The translations under genes and the position numbers were made by a program. From an uncultured Marinomonas sp. (GTDB lineage Bacteria > Pseudomonadota > Gammaproteobacteria > Pseudomonadales > Marinomonadaceae), in assembly GCA_947493575.1 (NCBI GenBank), contig CANLRQ010000027.1, positions 1 through 38,617 on the forward strand: DNA of 38,617 nucleotides. Direction: 5' to 3'. The notes below the pieces were generated by a model. It made no database searches. It was given only the letters and a program-made list of their open reading frames with translations, and was not told the DNA's origin. Positions 1 to 8,481 of this stretch are shown here, in pieces; the stretch's first letter is position 1; every line of letters starts with the position of its first letter.

Positions 1-77
1 ATGAAGTTGATGAAGTTGATGAAGTTGATGAAGTTGATGAAGTTGATGAAGTTGATGAAGTTGATGAAGTTGATGAA
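1..77 (+). repeat. 9-bp tandem repeat, eight copies plus five bases, cut by window edge
   Basis: The unit ATGAAGTTG is repeated perfectly eight times from base 1 to 72, followed by ATGAA. It lies inside the reading frame of the ParP-like gene and reads Glu-Val-Asp over and over. Because the unit is nine bases, copy-number change would alter protein length without shifting the frame. The array may continue to the left of the window. Confidence 0.97.
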
Positions 78-689
78 AAAGCATTTGATTTAGTTCCTTT
101 AGAGAGCACGGCTTCACAAACCAAAACAGATAAGCCTAAAATTAAATCTGATTTAGATGACTTGATTGCTGAAGATCTGAAGATAGTAAATACAGCTCCT
201 ATTGTTGCCAAAACAGACCCTTTACCATGGGCGAAGAGCCGTTTTGAATGCCTTTTATTTAAAGTGGGTGGTTTGAAAATGGCAGTTCCTCTAGTCGAGT
301 TAGGTGGAGTTCAGAAAGCAGATCAATCTAATGTAACTCCTTTATTTGGCCAGCCTAAGTGGTTTTTAGGTATTGCTAACGTACATAAAATGCATATTCG
401 AACGGTAGATACTGCTTTATGGGTTATGCCTGACCACTATAAAGGCGATTTAAAAGACAATTTTAAGTTTGTAATTCAATTAGATCGATCTGATTGGGGG
501 CTAGCATGCGAAGTTGTTGCTGAGGCTATTAGTTTAGAGCCGTCAGCGGTAAAATGGCGAACAGATCGTACAAAAAGACCTTGGTTAGCGGGGACTGTAA
601 TAGAGCATATGTGTGCTATCCTTGACGTTCAGGGATTTATTGAATTGTTAGATGATCCAAAAAACGGTTTTAAAGCCCATTTGAAATAA
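3..689 (+). CDS. ParP-like protein with C-terminal CheW-like domain, 5' end missing
   Basis: The frame is open from base 3 and no start codon is visible, so this is the 3' part of a gene that begins outside the window. A later in-frame TTG at 162 is not a convincing start, because the open frame and an acidic linker run upstream of it. The visible part has (Glu-Val-Asp)n, a Lys/Asp-rich linker, then a CheW-like domain of about 140 residues (from WAKSRFECLLFKVGG to FIELL). In Vibrio, ParP lies between parC and cheW, tethers chemotaxis arrays to the pole and integrates into arrays through a CheW-like AIF domain. Order here (this gene, then cheW 32 bp later) fits that. The CheW-like call is firm; the ParP assignment rests on position and architecture. 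Confidence 0.82.
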   Translation, partial: EVDEVDEVDEVDEVDEVDEVDEVDEKAFDLVPLESTASQTKTDKPKIKSDLDDLIAEDLKIVNTAPIVAKTDPLPWAKSRFECLLFKVGGLKMAVPLVELGGVQKADQSNVTPLFGQPKWFLGIANVHKMHIRTVDTALWVMPDHYKGDLKDNFKFVIQLDRSDWGLACEVVAEAISLEPSAVKWRTDRTKRPWLAGTVIEHMCAILDVQGFIELLDDPKNGFKAHLK

Positions 690-721
690 CATCTATATGT
701 AAAGATGTTGGAGGTTTAGAT

Positions 722-1210
722 ATGTCCTTAACAACAAATAGAGTAGAGCAAGCTAACGAAGATCCAGTTTTGCAATGGGTTACATTTCGTTTAGAAGATG
801 AAATTTATGGCATTAATGTGATGCAAGTAAAGGAAGTCTTACGTTATTCTGAAATTGCACCTGTTCCAGGAGCTCCTTCCTACGTATTAGGTATTATTAA
901 TCTTAGGGGAAGTGTTGTTACCGTTATTGATACCTGTCAGCGCTTTTCATTGCCTACCGGTGAGATTACAGATTCAACTCGTATTATGATTTTAGAAGTT
1001 GATGATCATGTAATTGGAATATTGGTTGATGCGGTTTCAGAAGTGGTCTATCTACGTCAATCTGAAGTTGAGCCGTCTCCAAATGTCGGTAATGATGATT
1101 CCTCTAGATTTATTCAAGGAGTGTGTCATAAGAATGATACGCTGCTTATTTTGGTTGATTTAGATAAACTTTTATCTGAAGAAGAATGGATAGAAGTCTC
1201 TTCAATGTAG
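722..1210 (+). CDS. cheW: Chemotaxis adaptor protein CheW
   Basis: This 162-residue protein is a full single-domain CheW, the cytoplasmic adaptor that couples CheA kinase to chemoreceptors. It shows the typical core: WVTFRLEDEIYGINVMQVKEVLR near the start, then PGAPSYVLGIINLRGSVVTVIDT, the most conserved stretch of the family, and a C-terminal LILVDLDKLL. The ATG at 722 is preceded by a good GGAGG ribosome site at about 8 bp spacing. It follows the ParP-like gene and precedes a DUF2802 gene, the usual tail of the polar-flagellum chemotaxis operon in Pseudomonas and Vibrio relatives. Confidence 0.95.
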   Translation: MSLTTNRVEQANEDPVLQWVTFRLEDEIYGINVMQVKEVLRYSEIAPVPGAPSYVLGIINLRGSVVTVIDTCQRFSLPTGEITDSTRIMILEVDDHVIGILVDAVSEVVYLRQSEVEPSPNVGNDDSSRFIQGVCHKNDTLLILVDLDKLLSEEEWIEVSSM

Positions 1211-1230
1211 GTTAAGGCTGTTATTGCTTT

Positions 1231-1641
1231 ATGGAATCTCAATGGTTATTTAACCTCATTTTGGTTGTCCAGTTTCTAATTTTGATTGGTTTAAGTATAT
1301 GGTTTTATTCTTTATCTAAAAAATTGAAACGCCTTTCTAAAAATCAGACTGAGGCAGACCAAAATCAGAAAAAGCAAGTTCAAGTTCTAGCATCTGGTTC
1401 AATTGGAATGGGAAGGCGCTTAGTTGCAATTGAAAGGAAATTGAATATTGCTGTTGAAAGACAGTCTGAGATTCTGTCAAAGGAAGGTAATGTATCTTAT
1501 AACCGCGCTATGGAGTTGTTAGAGCTGGGCGCAACTGTTGATGATCTAGTGTCAAAATGTGGGTTAATTAGGGCTGAGGCTGAACTAATTAGTTTATTGC
1601 ATAAAGAGTCTCGTCGTCCTTCGGATCAGCGCTTCAATTAA
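1231..1641 (+). CDS. DUF2802 family membrane-anchored coiled-coil protein
   Basis: A 136-residue protein with one N-terminal membrane segment (about residues 7-27, LILVVQFLILIGLSIWFYSL), a Lys/Gln-rich probable coiled coil to about residue 90, and a small C-terminal region (MELLELGATVDDLVSKCGLIRAEAELI) with the look of a helix-turn-helix motif, as in DUF2802 proteins. The family commonly follows cheW in gammaproteobacterial chemotaxis operons; its function is not established. It starts 20 bp after cheW with only a weak ribosome site, suggesting translational coupling. Its last 4 bases overlap the end of the convergent FlhB-like gene. Confidence 0.8.
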   Translation: MESQWLFNLILVVQFLILIGLSIWFYSLSKKLKRLSKNQTEADQNQKKQVQVLASGSIGMGRRLVAIERKLNIAVERQSEILSKEGNVSYNRAMELLELGATVDDLVSKCGLIRAEAELISLLHKESRRPSDQRFN

Positions 1642-1880
1642 GTTTTTAGTTGGTGCGCAAATGCAATAATTTCTGCAACGGCGAGATACAGTGTTTCTGG
1701 TATTTCATCGCCTAATTCTAGTGTACCAAGCATTTCAACTAATTCTGGACTCTTATGGAGTAGTACGCCATTTTCTTCGGCAACATCCATAATTCGTTGA
1801 GCCATAAACCCTGTTCCCTTTGCTGTCAATTTAGGCGCATCTTGAAAGTCATATTGTAAAGCAACTGCTTTTTTCATCAT
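1638..1880 (-). CDS. FlhB C-terminal-domain-like protein (YscU/FlhB superfamily)
   Basis: An 80-residue protein matching only the cytoplasmic C-terminal domain of FlhB, the export-gate component that controls substrate switching. Matching parts are AVALQYDFQDAPKLTAKGTG, then MDVAEENGVLLHKSPELVEML, then LELGDEIPETLYLAVAEIIAFAHQL. It has no membrane region, and the Asn-Pro-Thr-His autocleavage motif of full FlhB is absent. Such stand-alone FlhB-like proteins exist in several flagellated bacteria. Its ATG overlaps the stop of the FliK-like gene (ATGA), so the two are co-translated. A role in export switching with that FliK-like partner is inferred. Confidence 0.85.
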   Translation of the reverse strand: MMKKAVALQYDFQDAPKLTAKGTGFMAQRIMDVAEENGVLLHKSPELVEMLGTLELGDEIPETLYLAVAEIIAFAHQLKT

Positions 1881-3757
1881 GTTCTCACATCTATTAATCT
1901 ATTGGTGATTTTTGGTTTTGGTTCGCTTTGTATAGGAGCGCAAAAACAATCGAGTTTTTCTAATTCAATGTCTTTTTTCCTGAGATTTTCACTAATATTG
2001 CTTAATTGTGATCGTATTTTTATTTCTGTTTCTTTGTTTTCTGCAACAAAAATAATACTTGCTTTATTTTCTTGTATGCTTAAGCGGGCTTCAATTTTTC
2101 CCGTTTCAGGGAAGTCAAATTTTAGCTTTACCAGCCAGCGACGCTTTTTATCGTTCTCTTTGTCCTGCTCTTTTTCTTCACGGTCAATTTCAAATTGCAC
2201 ATATGAAGTATTAGTACCGTGTTTTATAGGGATTTCTAGTTGTAAAGGTAATATTTGAGTGTCATTACGTACTGTGTCTACGAGATGCTTAAGCTGGTTT
2301 GTTGTTATTCGCTCAATTGCTTTTTCAACAAGCTCGAATTGTGGCGGAAGCCTTGTATTATTTGTTTCAGATACTGCTGCCTGAAGTTTTAATAGATTGA
2401 GCTTGATGTCTTTTTCAAGAGTGGCGGGCGGGCTCTCTTTAGCTAGGTTATTTTCTAAAAATAGGCCACTTTGCTGGAATGTTTGCTTCAATGCTTCGGG
2501 AGTAGTGGATAATGTATTTAAATTTGGAATAGTTGATACAAGTTTCGCTAATGTTTGCTGTAATTTTTCAGAACCTAGTTGATTAGAAAGTGACAAACTT
2601 TCCAATTGTTTAATAAATTGAGTCATCTCTTGCAAGCTTAATTGCTTAGGAAGGCTAACTTTTAACCCTTCATCTACGGGGCGAGATTGAGTATTTGATA
2701 CATCTTGGGGGATGAGTTGGAGCTGACCTTTATTGTCAACCATGACAGGAATCTTAGATCCTATTTCAGGTCTGTGGCGTGTTTCAATAGTAAAGGTCTC
2801 TATGCCATCTGTTACATCAATAAAATAAGTCTGAGGTTGCACGGTACGGTTTTGAGAATTATTAACCTGCTGGGAAGAGTTTTGTGCACTTATTGAAGAT
2901 GGGGTTTTGTTCTGTGTATTAATAGAGCTTTGAGCTTTAGTCGCGACTTCTTGGAACGTTTTGATAGGTGTTAAAGAATCTGAGGTTTTTGTGTAAATGT
3001 TAGTATTTTCTGCAGTAATTAATGGTGTTTGAGACGTAGCAGAACCGTTATTACTTAGATTTGAGGTGATGGACAATACTGTTAATGGTATGGCTTTAGT
3101 CGCGATAGTAACGGAAAGCTTTATCTGTTCTGGGCTTGAATTACCTGTTGAGCTAATTACTAGTGACCGTTTTTGACTCGTGCTATTTTGTAAGTCTAAG
3201 TTGTTGGTTTGTTTGTTATTAGGCTGAGCATCATTTGCGGTGCTTCTTCTTGTATTTTGATTAATTATTGAGGAGGAGGACTGTCTTAAGTTACCCAAGA
3301 ATGTGCTTTTAATCTGAGTAGAAAGTGCTGCAGTATTTTGTGGATTACTTGCCTGTTGTGCTGGGTTCTGAGTTTGCTGAGAGATAGCGGTGTTGTTTTG
3401 TTTGTTATCTACTGTTTTAGCAGGCTGAGTTAAAATGTTTAACGTTGCACTTTGTTGGTTCTTATTAATATGTAGCTCGATTTTGTCCCCATTATTGACA
3501 TTAATTTTTTCTTGAGTGTTAACCAAACTGAAGTTTTTATTAGATTGCGTACTGACGTCTAGTATTTGCGCTGGCTTTTGTTGAAATACCACATCCTTGG
3601 TGCTGTTTATTTTTATGGACTCTAGGCTTTCTATTAATTTAAGTTCGCTAGATAGTTTTGCTAATTTGCCCGATAGTTCTTTGGGCATTGTGCCTTGTGG
3701 ATTGTTAAGAGTTTTAGTCGTTTGTTGTGTGCTAAGTTTATTTATATCAAACATCAT
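1877..3757 (-). CDS. FliK-like flagellar hook-length control protein
   Basis: A 626-residue protein with a long low-complexity region rich in Gln, Asn, Ser and Thr (about residues 60-310), followed by a folded C-terminal region (about residues 490-600) resembling the Flg_hook domain, including LQLEIPIKHG, WLVKLKFDFPETGKIEARLSI and SQLSNISENLRKKDIEL. FliK is secreted, measures hook length and triggers the switch to filament export through FlhB. The length and disordered N-terminus fit the family, but similarity lies only in the C-terminus. Starts ATGATG at 3757 behind an AAGG site, divergent from ccmA. A second FliK homologue in the main flagellar locus is likely, so this may be an auxiliary one. 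Confidence 0.75.
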   Translation of the reverse strand: MMFDINKLSTQQTTKTLNNPQGTMPKELSGKLAKLSSELKLIESLESIKINSTKDVVFQQKPAQILDVSTQSNKNFSLVNTQEKINVNNGDKIELHINKNQQSATLNILTQPAKTVDNKQNNTAISQQTQNPAQQASNPQNTAALSTQIKSTFLGNLRQSSSSIINQNTRRSTANDAQPNNKQTNNLDLQNSTSQKRSLVISSTGNSSPEQIKLSVTIATKAIPLTVLSITSNLSNNGSATSQTPLITAENTNIYTKTSDSLTPIKTFQEVATKAQSSINTQNKTPSSISAQNSSQQVNNSQNRTVQPQTYFIDVTDGIETFTIETRHRPEIGSKIPVMVDNKGQLQLIPQDVSNTQSRPVDEGLKVSLPKQLSLQEMTQFIKQLESLSLSNQLGSEKLQQTLAKLVSTIPNLNTLSTTPEALKQTFQQSGLFLENNLAKESPPATLEKDIKLNLLKLQAAVSETNNTRLPPQFELVEKAIERITTNQLKHLVDTVRNDTQILPLQLEIPIKHGTNTSYVQFEIDREEKEQDKENDKKRRWLVKLKFDFPETGKIEARLSIQENKASIIFVAENKETEIKIRSQLSNISENLRKKDIELEKLDCFCAPIQSEPKPKITNRLIDVRT

Positions 3758-3809
3758 TTAATCGACCTTCATAAGTCGCTAGTTTGTCGTTATTTTCGAA
3801 TCTTTCTTT

Positions 3810-3815
3810 TATAAT
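3810..3815 (+). promoter_or_regulatory. Possible -10 element of the ccm operon promoter
   Basis: A perfect TATAAT lies in the divergent gap between the FliK-like gene and ccmA, 66 bp before the proposed ccmA start. No good -35 box is present at standard spacing, so this is a weak call. It is the only plausible promoter position for the nine-gene operon. Confidence 0.35.
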
Positions 3816-3881
3816 AGCGAGGTTTTCAATTTTAATGAAAACACCTTGTTAATACCTTGTCGGCAAAAAAAGGCAAATCTT

Positions 3882-4499
3882 TTGCATTCTTCAGTTTCTT
3901 TAAAAGTTTCTAACCTTTGGGTAGAGCGTAGTGAAAGGTATCTTTGTAAGGATATGTCTTTCTTTTTGTCTAGTGGCGATATTGCTAAAATAAATGGTGA
4001 AAATGGTGCCGGTAAAAGCTCCTTGTTAAAAATTCTTGTTGGTATTCTGCGTCCTTTAGAGGGAAATATCCATTATAACAATGAGGATGTCAGTGTTTAC
4101 CGTGATCTATTGCAAAAAGATTTACTTTATATTGGTCATGATTCAGGAGTGAAATCGGTATTTACCGTTGCAGAAAACTTACGATGGTACTTCCCAGATG
4201 CTAACGATGATGAGATATCTTTAGCATTAGATGCTGTTTCTTTGTCAGGTTATGAAGAGACGCCATCAAATCAATTGTCTGCAGGGCAAAAACGTCGCAT
4301 TTCATTGGCTAGGCTTTGGCTTACAGAGAAACCTTTATGGGTGCTGGACGAACCTTTTACTGCATTAGATATAAAAGGAGTCGCTTCTCTTGAAAAACAT
4401 ATGAAGGAACATGTTGAGAAAAATGGAATGATTATACTAACGACTCATCAGGACATTGATCCCTCTCTTAACTTAAAAGAGATTAATTTATCCCTATGA
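3882..4499 (+). CDS. ccmA: Heme exporter ATP-binding protein CcmA
   Basis: ATPase of the CcmABCD complex, which releases holo-CcmE from CcmC during cytochrome c maturation. It shows Walker A (NGENGAGKSSLLKIL), the signature LSAGQKRRISLARLWL, Walker B (LWVLDEPFTALD) and the switch histidine (LTTHQD). There is no in-frame ATG before the conserved VSNLWVERSERYL strand. The TTG at 3882, with an AAGG site about 8 bp upstream, gives 205 residues, the usual CcmA size. An earlier TTG at 3846 would add 12 residues not typical of the family. The stop overlaps the ccmB start (ATGA). Confidence 0.93.
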   Translation: MHSSVSLKVSNLWVERSERYLCKDMSFFLSSGDIAKINGENGAGKSSLLKILVGILRPLEGNIHYNNEDVSVYRDLLQKDLLYIGHDSGVKSVFTVAENLRWYFPDANDDEISLALDAVSLSGYEETPSNQLSAGQKRRISLARLWLTEKPLWVLDEPFTALDIKGVASLEKHMKEHVEKNGMIILTTHQDIDPSLNLKEINLSL

Positions 4500-5158
4500 C
4501 TTATATGTCTTTTATTAAAGGTGAATTGCTAACTTTGCTACGCAGAAAACAAGATACGGTTAATGCTCTGGTCTTTTTTTTGATGGTTGTAACCTTATTC
4601 CCATTAGGTGTTAGCCCTTCTCCTGATTTTCTAAGTGTTGCTGCCGGTGGAATTATTTGGTGTGCTGCTTCCTTAGCAATTTTAATGTCTGTGGAAAGCA
4701 TGTTTAAGGAAGACTTTAATGATGGCTGTCTGGAGCAATGGCTAGTAAGCGGTTTATCTCTCCCTTTACTTATTTTGCTGAAAACATTTATACACTGGTT
4801 AGTTGTTATTGCACCTTTGTTAGTCATGGCTCCTTTATTGTCTGAAATGCTTTTTTTACCAAGTGAAACTTTTTCTGTATTGCTGATAACCTTGATCTTG
4901 GGCACACCAGCACTTTTTTTAATCGGTACAATAGGGGCTGCCTTGACAGTTTCTTTACGACATGGTGCCGTACTTATGTTGTTAATTATTATACCATTCT
5001 ATTTGCCCGTGATTATTTTTTCGACTGGGGCAATTCGTGCTGCTCAAAATAGCATGATGTATGACGGTCAAATAGCCATACTGGCAGCAATTTCTCTTGT
5101 TTTTCTAGTGGTATCGCCTGTTATGTCTGCAATTTCAATAAAAGCGAGTATAAATTAA
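4496..5158 (+). CDS. ccmB: Heme exporter permease CcmB
   Basis: A 220-residue integral membrane protein with about six hydrophobic segments, the permease partner of CcmA. Recognisable family features are the N-terminal FIKGELLTLLRRKQDTVNALVFF, then PDFLSVAAGGIIWCAASLAILMS with FKEDFNDGCLEQWLVSG, and a Pro-containing helix near LLIIIPFYLPVIIFSTGAI. It overlaps ccmA by 4 bases and ccmC by 1 base (TAATG), so translation of the three is coupled. Confidence 0.95.
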   Translation: MTYMSFIKGELLTLLRRKQDTVNALVFFLMVVTLFPLGVSPSPDFLSVAAGGIIWCAASLAILMSVESMFKEDFNDGCLEQWLVSGLSLPLLILLKTFIHWLVVIAPLLVMAPLLSEMLFLPSETFSVLLITLILGTPALFLIGTIGAALTVSLRHGAVLMLLIIIPFYLPVIIFSTGAIRAAQNSMMYDGQIAILAAISLVFLVVSPVMSAISIKASIN

Positions 5159-5904
5159 TGAGTTGGACTTGGTTTCATAAACTTGGGTCTCCTAAATGGT
5201 TCTTTCAATTTGCCTCACGATGGGCGTTAGCTTCATTTTGGAGTGGTGTTGTTTTATTGCTTGTTGGCGTGATTTGGGGGCTTGGTTTTGCCCCAGAAGA
5301 CTACCAACAAGGAAACAGTTTTAGAATTATCTATATCCATGTACCGGCTGCCATTTTAGCCCAGTCTTGTTATTTGGGATTGGGTATTGCTGGTTTTGTT
5401 TTTCTAGTCTGGCAAATGAAAATGGCTCCTGTATTTATAAAGTCTGTAGCACCCTTAGGGGCATTGGCTGCGGTAATTGCCCTCTTGTCTGGTGCGATAT
5501 GGGGGAAACCTACTTGGGGAACATGGTGGGTTTGGGATGCTCGTTTAACATCGGTATTAGTTTTATTTTTACTTTATATGGGTGTGATAGCAATTCAAAA
5601 TAGTCTAGAAGATAAGGTACTTGCAGATAAAGCTGTTGCCGTTATTAGTGTTGTTGGTTTGATTAATCTTCCAATTATTAAATATTCAGTAGAGTGGTGG
5701 AATACGCTGCATCAACCAGCGACGTTTAAATTGACAGAAGCGCCTGCTATGCCCATTGAAATGTGGTTACCTTTATTGATTTCAAGTTTAGGGCTGTATT
5801 TATTTATAGCTGGGTTAGCTATGTTACGTATGAAAACAGAAGTGTTGAATCGTGAACGACGCTCTGGCTGGGTTAAAGATGAGGTACTAAAGAGTGGCGT
5901 TTGA
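5158..5904 (+). CDS. ccmC: Heme trafficking protein CcmC
   Basis: A 248-residue, six-helix inner-membrane protein of the heme-handling family. It presents heme at the periplasmic face and loads it onto CcmE. The tryptophan-rich signature WGKPTWGTWWVWDARLT (about residues 118-134) is intact. The two axial-ligand histidines are present: H61 in IYIHVPAA and one near residue 184 in WWNTLHQPAT. The length matches the family. Its end overlaps the GTG start of ccmD by 11 bases. Confidence 0.96.
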   Translation: MSWTWFHKLGSPKWFFQFASRWALASFWSGVVLLLVGVIWGLGFAPEDYQQGNSFRIIYIHVPAAILAQSCYLGLGIAGFVFLVWQMKMAPVFIKSVAPLGALAAVIALLSGAIWGKPTWGTWWVWDARLTSVLVLFLLYMGVIAIQNSLEDKVLADKAVAVISVVGLINLPIIKYSVEWWNTLHQPATFKLTEAPAMPIEMWLPLLISSLGLYLFIAGLAMLRMKTEVLNRERRSGWVKDEVLKSGV

Positions 5905-6067
5905 TTCTTTTTCAGAGTTTATTCAAATGGGAAGACATGGTTTATATGTCTGGTCAACTTATGGCATTAGTGCCTTTTTGCTAATTGCGATAGCGATACA
6001 AACATGGCGTCAACAAACACAAATGAAGAAACAGTTGACCAAACGTTTTATGAGAGAGCAGGACTAG
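5894..6067 (+). CDS. ccmD: Heme exporter protein CcmD, small membrane subunit
   Basis: A 57-residue protein found by reading the gap between ccmC and ccmE. It reads [20 protein letters not shown], then [20 protein letters not shown], then a basic tail. This is the CcmD pattern: a short N-terminal piece ending in Met-Gly, Tyr-Val-Trp at the start of one membrane helix, and a Lys/Arg-rich cytoplasmic tail. CcmD stabilises the CcmABC-CcmE complex. I chose the GTG at 5894, which has a GAGG site upstream; the ATG at 5927 would cut off the conserved N-terminus. It ends 2 bp before ccmE. Confidence 0.9.
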   Translation: MAFDSFSEFIQMGRHGLYVWSTYGISAFLLIAIAIQTWRQQTQMKKQLTKRFMREQD

Positions 6068-6069
6068 TA

Positions 6070-6525
6070 ATGCATCCAGTAAGAAAAAAACGAATAATAG
6101 TAATCAGTAGTATTGTGCTTGTATTAGGCTTGGCGCTTGGGCTTGTCATGTACGCATTACAACAGAATATCAACTTATTTTATTCCCCAACTCAAATTGC
6201 AACGGGAGAAGCTCCTGAAAGCATTATGCTGAGGGCAGGGGGAATGGTTGTTGAAGGCAGTGTTCATAGAAACAATAAAACCTTGGCCGTTTCTTTTGAA
6301 ATAACTGATTTTGTTGAAAAGGTTAGAGTAGAATACAAAGGTATTCTTCCTGATTTATTTAGAGAGGGACAAGGCATTGTTGCTCAAGGTAAATTGAATG
6401 CTGAAGGTACATTGGTCGCTTCAGAAGTGCTGGCGAAGCATGATGAAGAATACATGCCTCCTGAAATTGCAGAAGCGCTTGAAAAAGCAAAACTGAATTC
6501 CGCCTCATCCAACACGTCGTATTGA
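6070..6525 (+). CDS. ccmE: Heme chaperone CcmE
   Basis: A 151-residue membrane-anchored periplasmic chaperone that binds heme covalently and hands it to CcmF/CcmH. It has an N-terminal basic patch (HPVRKKR), one membrane helix (about 10-30), then an OB-fold core with [20 protein letters not shown] and [16 protein letters not shown]. The heme-binding histidine is H124 in [13 protein letters not shown], with Y128 nearby. The ATG at 6070 directly follows the ccmD stop and has an AGGA site. The frame is open back to an ATG at 6004, but that would add 22 residues overlapping ccmD and lying before the basic patch. Confidence 0.96.
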   Translation: MHPVRKKRIIVISSIVLVLGLALGLVMYALQQNINLFYSPTQIATGEAPESIMLRAGGMVVEGSVHRNNKTLAVSFEITDFVEKVRVEYKGILPDLFREGQGIVAQGKLNAEGTLVASEVLAKHDEEYMPPEIAEALEKAKLNSASSNTSY

Positions 6526-6537
6526 TTGGTATATCAC

Positions 6538-8481
6538 ATGCTCCCAGAAATTGGTCACTTTTCACTAATTCTATCTTTGTTCTTTGCGGTCTCTTTGTCT
6601 ATTTTTCCAATATATGGTTATTGGCAACGCAACTTAACGTTATTGGAATTAGCTCGCCCACTAACGTTTGTTATGACTGCACTTGTTAGTCTTAGTTTTG
6701 TTATTTTATCTTACTCTTTTGCTATTAATGACTTTTCAATTCTATATGTAAGCCAGAATTCAAATAGTTTACTTCCTATATGGTTTAAAATTAGTGCTGT
6801 CTGGGGCGGTCATGAAGGTTCCTTGCTTTTATGGGTATTGATTTTATGCGGTTGGACTTGCGCAGTGGCGATTAAAGGACATAGTTTGCCTACGGATGTT
6901 CGATCTTTGGTATTGGCTATTTTAGGTTTAGTAACAACAGGGTTTATTTCTTTTCTTCTATTTACTTCTTCTCCTTTCATTCGTCTTTTACCCGAAGCGC
7001 CATTAGAGGGAGGAGACCTCAATCCTCTTCTACAAGATATTGGATTGATTATTCACCCTCCAATGTTGTACATGGGATATGTTGGCTTTTCTGTGGCGTT
7101 TGCATTTGCTATCACGGCTCTAATTACAGGGAATTTAAATGCGTCTTGGGCTCGTTGGGCTCGCCCTTGGACTTCAGTATCATGGGCATTTCTGACTATT
7201 GGTATTACATTAGGTAGTTGGTGGGCTTATTATGAGCTTGGCTGGGGGGGATGGTGGTTTTGGGATCCTGTGGAAAATGCTTCTTTTATGCCTTGGTTAG
7301 CTGGAACGGCATTAATTCACTCCTTAGCGGTAACAGAGAAACGTGGTGTGTTTAAAAGTTGGACCGTCTTGCTAGCAATATTTACTTTTTGCTTAAGTTT
7401 GCTCGGGACCTTTTTGGTTCGTTCCGGAGTATTAACTTCTGTCCACGCGTTTGCAGCAGATCCAACTCGTGGTGTATTTATTCTGATTCTATTGTTCCTT
7501 ATGGTTGGCGGTAGTTTGTTGTTGTACGCAATAAAGGCGTCAGAAGTTAAGTCAAAAGTTTCGTTTGGTGCTACAGGAAGAGAGGCTTGGTTGTTATTGA
7601 ATAACATTATGTTAACCATAATGACCTTAACAGTATTACTGGGTACTTTGTATCCTCTGATTATTGATGCACTGGGGATGGGGAAAATCTCTGTTGGCGC
7701 ACCTTATTTCAATAGTGTTTTTTCACCCATGGCATTGCTGCTTATGGTCTTTATGGCAATTGGACCTCTCTCTAAATGGCATAATACACCTATTGATGAA
7801 TTAATTCGTAAGTTGTCTTTACCTGCTATTATTTCTCTCGTATTTGGTGGCGTTTTAGCATATTCGTATGAACTTGGTTTGATGGCATGGATTAGCTTAA
7901 GTGTTGCCGCTTGGGTCACTGTTTTAACTGCTTATGATTGGTTTGTTAAAGTCAGCTCCAGTTCGAAAGGAATTATACCGAGAGCAAAAATGCTGCCTCG
8001 TAATTATTATGGAATGGTACTTGCTCATATTGGCATGGCTGTCTCTTTGGTCGGTGTATTGTTTGTCAGTGTAAACAGTGATGAACAAATGGTTAGGATG
8101 ACAAAAGGAGATGTTAGTGTTCTTTCTGGGTATGAGTTTTATTTTGATGGGGTCAAACACTTTCAAGGGCCGAACTATGTTGCAGATCAAGGACAAATAA
8201 CGATTTCAAAAGATGGTGACTTTGTTGCTCATTTAACGCCTGAAAAGCGTTTCTATGATGCAAGAGGGCAAGTGATGACTGAGGCTTCTATAGACAATGG
8301 CTTGCTAAGAGATTTGTATGTTTCTCTTGGAGAAGATCTTGGCGATGGGGCTTGGGGAATAAGAATTCATGTGAAACCATTTGTTCGTTGGATTTGGCTT
8401 GGGGGAATTTTAATGATGCTTGGTGGAATACTTTCTGCGATGGACAAACGATATAAGAAAGTATCGGGAGCAAGAATATGA
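6538..8481 (+). CDS. ccmF: Cytochrome c heme lyase subunit CcmF
   Basis: A 647-residue polytopic membrane protein, the heme ligation core that receives heme from CcmE and attaches it to apocytochrome c with CcmH/CcmI. The signature WGGWWFWDPVENASFMPWL (around residues 235-255) is intact, and other conserved blocks include GGHEGSLLLWVLIL, HPPMLYMGYVGF and FLVRSGVLTSVHAFA. The start MLPEIGHFSLIL is the standard family N-terminus, so ATG 6538 is used although the frame opens at a TTG 12 bases earlier. The stop overlaps the ccmG ATG. Confidence 0.96.
   Translation: MLPEIGHFSLILSLFFAVSLSIFPIYGYWQRNLTLLELARPLTFVMTALVSLSFVILSYSFAINDFSILYVSQNSNSLLPIWFKISAVWGGHEGSLLLWVLILCGWTCAVAIKGHSLPTDVRSLVLAILGLVTTGFISFLLFTSSPFIRLLPEAPLEGGDLNPLLQDIGLIIHPPMLYMGYVGFSVAFAFAITALITGNLNASWARWARPWTSVSWAFLTIGITLGSWWAYYELGWGGWWFWDPVENASFMPWLAGTALIHSLAVTEKRGVFKSWTVLLAIFTFCLSLLGTFLVRSGVLTSVHAFAADPTRGVFILILLFLMVGGSLLLYAIKASEVKSKVSFGATGREAWLLLNNIMLTIMTLTVLLGTLYPLIIDALGMGKISVGAPYFNSVFSPMALLLMVFMAIGPLSKWHNTPIDELIRKLSLPAIISLVFGGVLAYSYELGLMAWISLSVAAWVTVLTAYDWFVKVSSSSKGIIPRAKMLPRNYYGMVLAHIGMAVSLVGVLFVSVNSDEQMVRMTKGDVSVLSGYEFYFDGVKHFQGPNYVADQGQITISKDGDFVAHLTPEKRFYDARGQVMTEASIDNGLLRDLYVSLGEDLGDGAWGIRIHVKPFVRWIWLGGILMMLGGILSAMDKRYKKVSGARI

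Noticed and set aside
1902..2258. Plus-strand ORFs inside the FliK-like gene
   Set aside because: They are low-complexity shadows of the minus-strand gene, with no ribosome site or family resemblance.
6004..6069. Longer ccmE from the upstream ATG
   Set aside because: It overlaps ccmD throughout, and the added residues precede the basic patch that starts normal CcmE. ATG 6070 has its own ribosome site.
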